From Blautia sp. BIOML-A1 (GTDB lineage: Bacteria > Bacillota > Clostridia > Lachnospirales > Lachnospiraceae), in the NCBI RefSeq assembly GCF_009883055.1, contig NZ_WWVR01000065.1, forward strand, positions 1 through 5,073: a stretch of DNA of 5,073 nucleotides. Reading direction: 5' to 3'. Below, piece after piece: positions 4,758-5,073 of the stretch. The translations under genes were made by a program, and so were the position numbers. Every line of letters begins with the position of its first letter. Within the stretch, counting starts at the first letter, position 1. Below the pieces are notes generated by a model that saw only the letters and a program-made list of their open reading frames with translations, searched no databases and had not been told where the DNA came from.

Positions 4758-5073
4758 TTATTTTTCTTTTTCTTGTTCTTCGATATGAGTTGAAACTTGC
4801 TCAAGAATACTAAAAATATGAAGATCGTCAAGGCTATAAATCATATTTTTACCAGCTCTTTTTGATTTTACTAATCTTGAAGTCTTTAAAGTTTTTAACT
4901 GGTGAGAAATTGCTGATTGTTCCATACTCAAAGAATGCGCAATAGCTCCAACGCTAAGTTCTTCTTTCTGCAGAAGAAATAAAATTGAAAGTCGGGTAGG
5001 GTCACTGATCATTTTAAATATTTTACTTACCTCTTGGATAGATTCATTTTTTAATGGAGAAGTTGATAATGAA
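4758..5073 (-). CDS. CzrA-like ArsR/SmtB-family metal regulator, partial
   Basis: The gene is convergent with cadD and its 5' end lies beyond the right edge. An ATG at 5012 is internal: the frame stays open upstream as ESIQEVSKIFK, which is the normal first helix of the family and leads into MISDPTRL. The visible 105 or so residues show a winged helix, with recognition helix SAISHQLKTLK and wing GKNMIYSLDD. The sequence resembles Staphylococcus CzrA, a Zn(II)/Co(II) sensor. Numbering from that internal Met, the alpha-5 site has D63, H65 and H76 at the CzrA spacing. The fourth ligand, a His in CzrA, is E79. There is no CVC motif, so it is not a second CadC. It probably controls a zinc or cobalt efflux gene to the right. 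Confidence 0.88.
   Translation of the reverse strand, partial: SLSTSPLKNESIQEVSKIFKMISDPTRLSILFLLQKEELSVGAIAHSLSMEQSAISHQLKTLKTSRLVKSKRAGKNMIYSLDDLHIFSILEQVSTHIEEQEKEK

Noticed and set aside
1..5073. CRISPR array, tRNA or rRNA genes
   Set aside because: No regularly spaced repeat set, cloverleaf or ribosomal RNA sequence was seen on either strand.

Overview
The window looks like an accessory plasmid segment, or a plasmid-derived island, from a low-GC lactic acid bacterium of the Lactobacillaceae type (Lactobacillus, Pediococcus or a close relative). The base composition is strongly AT-rich. The genes use AGGAGG-type ribosome binding sites and TTG starts. The cargo also fits: an IS30-family element, a small heat-shock protein and a cadmium-resistance pair are common on plasmids of this group. 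The assignment rests on recognising protein families by eye, not on a database search.

Positions 1-705 are non-coding, hairpin-rich plasmid backbone. They contain a pair of adjacent short inverted repeats, a 13-bp inverted repeat and two near-identical 17-bp direct repeats. Next come an 84-residue protein of unknown function (706-960), a terminator whose right arm overlaps a promoter, and an Hsp20/alpha-crystallin chaperone (1060-1488) closed by a long bidirectional hairpin.

Positions 1557-2413 are a graveyard of mobilization DNA, read on the minus strand. From right to left there is an intact-looking MobV/Pre-type oriT (about 2202-2237), then the dead 5' end of its mob/pre relaxase gene (2157 down to about 1895). 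Next is a terminator hairpin, then a sequence identical to the MOBQ (RSF1010/pIP501/pSK41-type) nick core (1754-1765). Last is a GNAT acetyltransferase remnant that has lost its middle. None of these stretches appears as a long open frame; they show only when the minus strand is read through stops and frameshifts.

A complete IS30-family insertion sequence (2414-3466) separates this region from a metal-resistance module. That module consists of a strong promoter with an overlapping perfect operator, the ArsR/SmtB-family repressor cadC (3650-4015) and the transporter cadD (4032-4646). A long shared terminator lies between cadD and a second, convergent ArsR-family regulator of the CzrA type (4758 to beyond the right edge). 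That regulator's metal site suggests zinc or cobalt sensing, and its target probably lies outside the window.

Taken together, stress and metal-resistance cargo sits beside two different classes of transfer-origin sequence with no intact relaxase in view. Such DNA could be mobilized only by relaxases supplied in trans. I see no wholly new defence or catalytic system. The most unusual content is the stacked oriT-like sequences and the cryptic pseudogenes.
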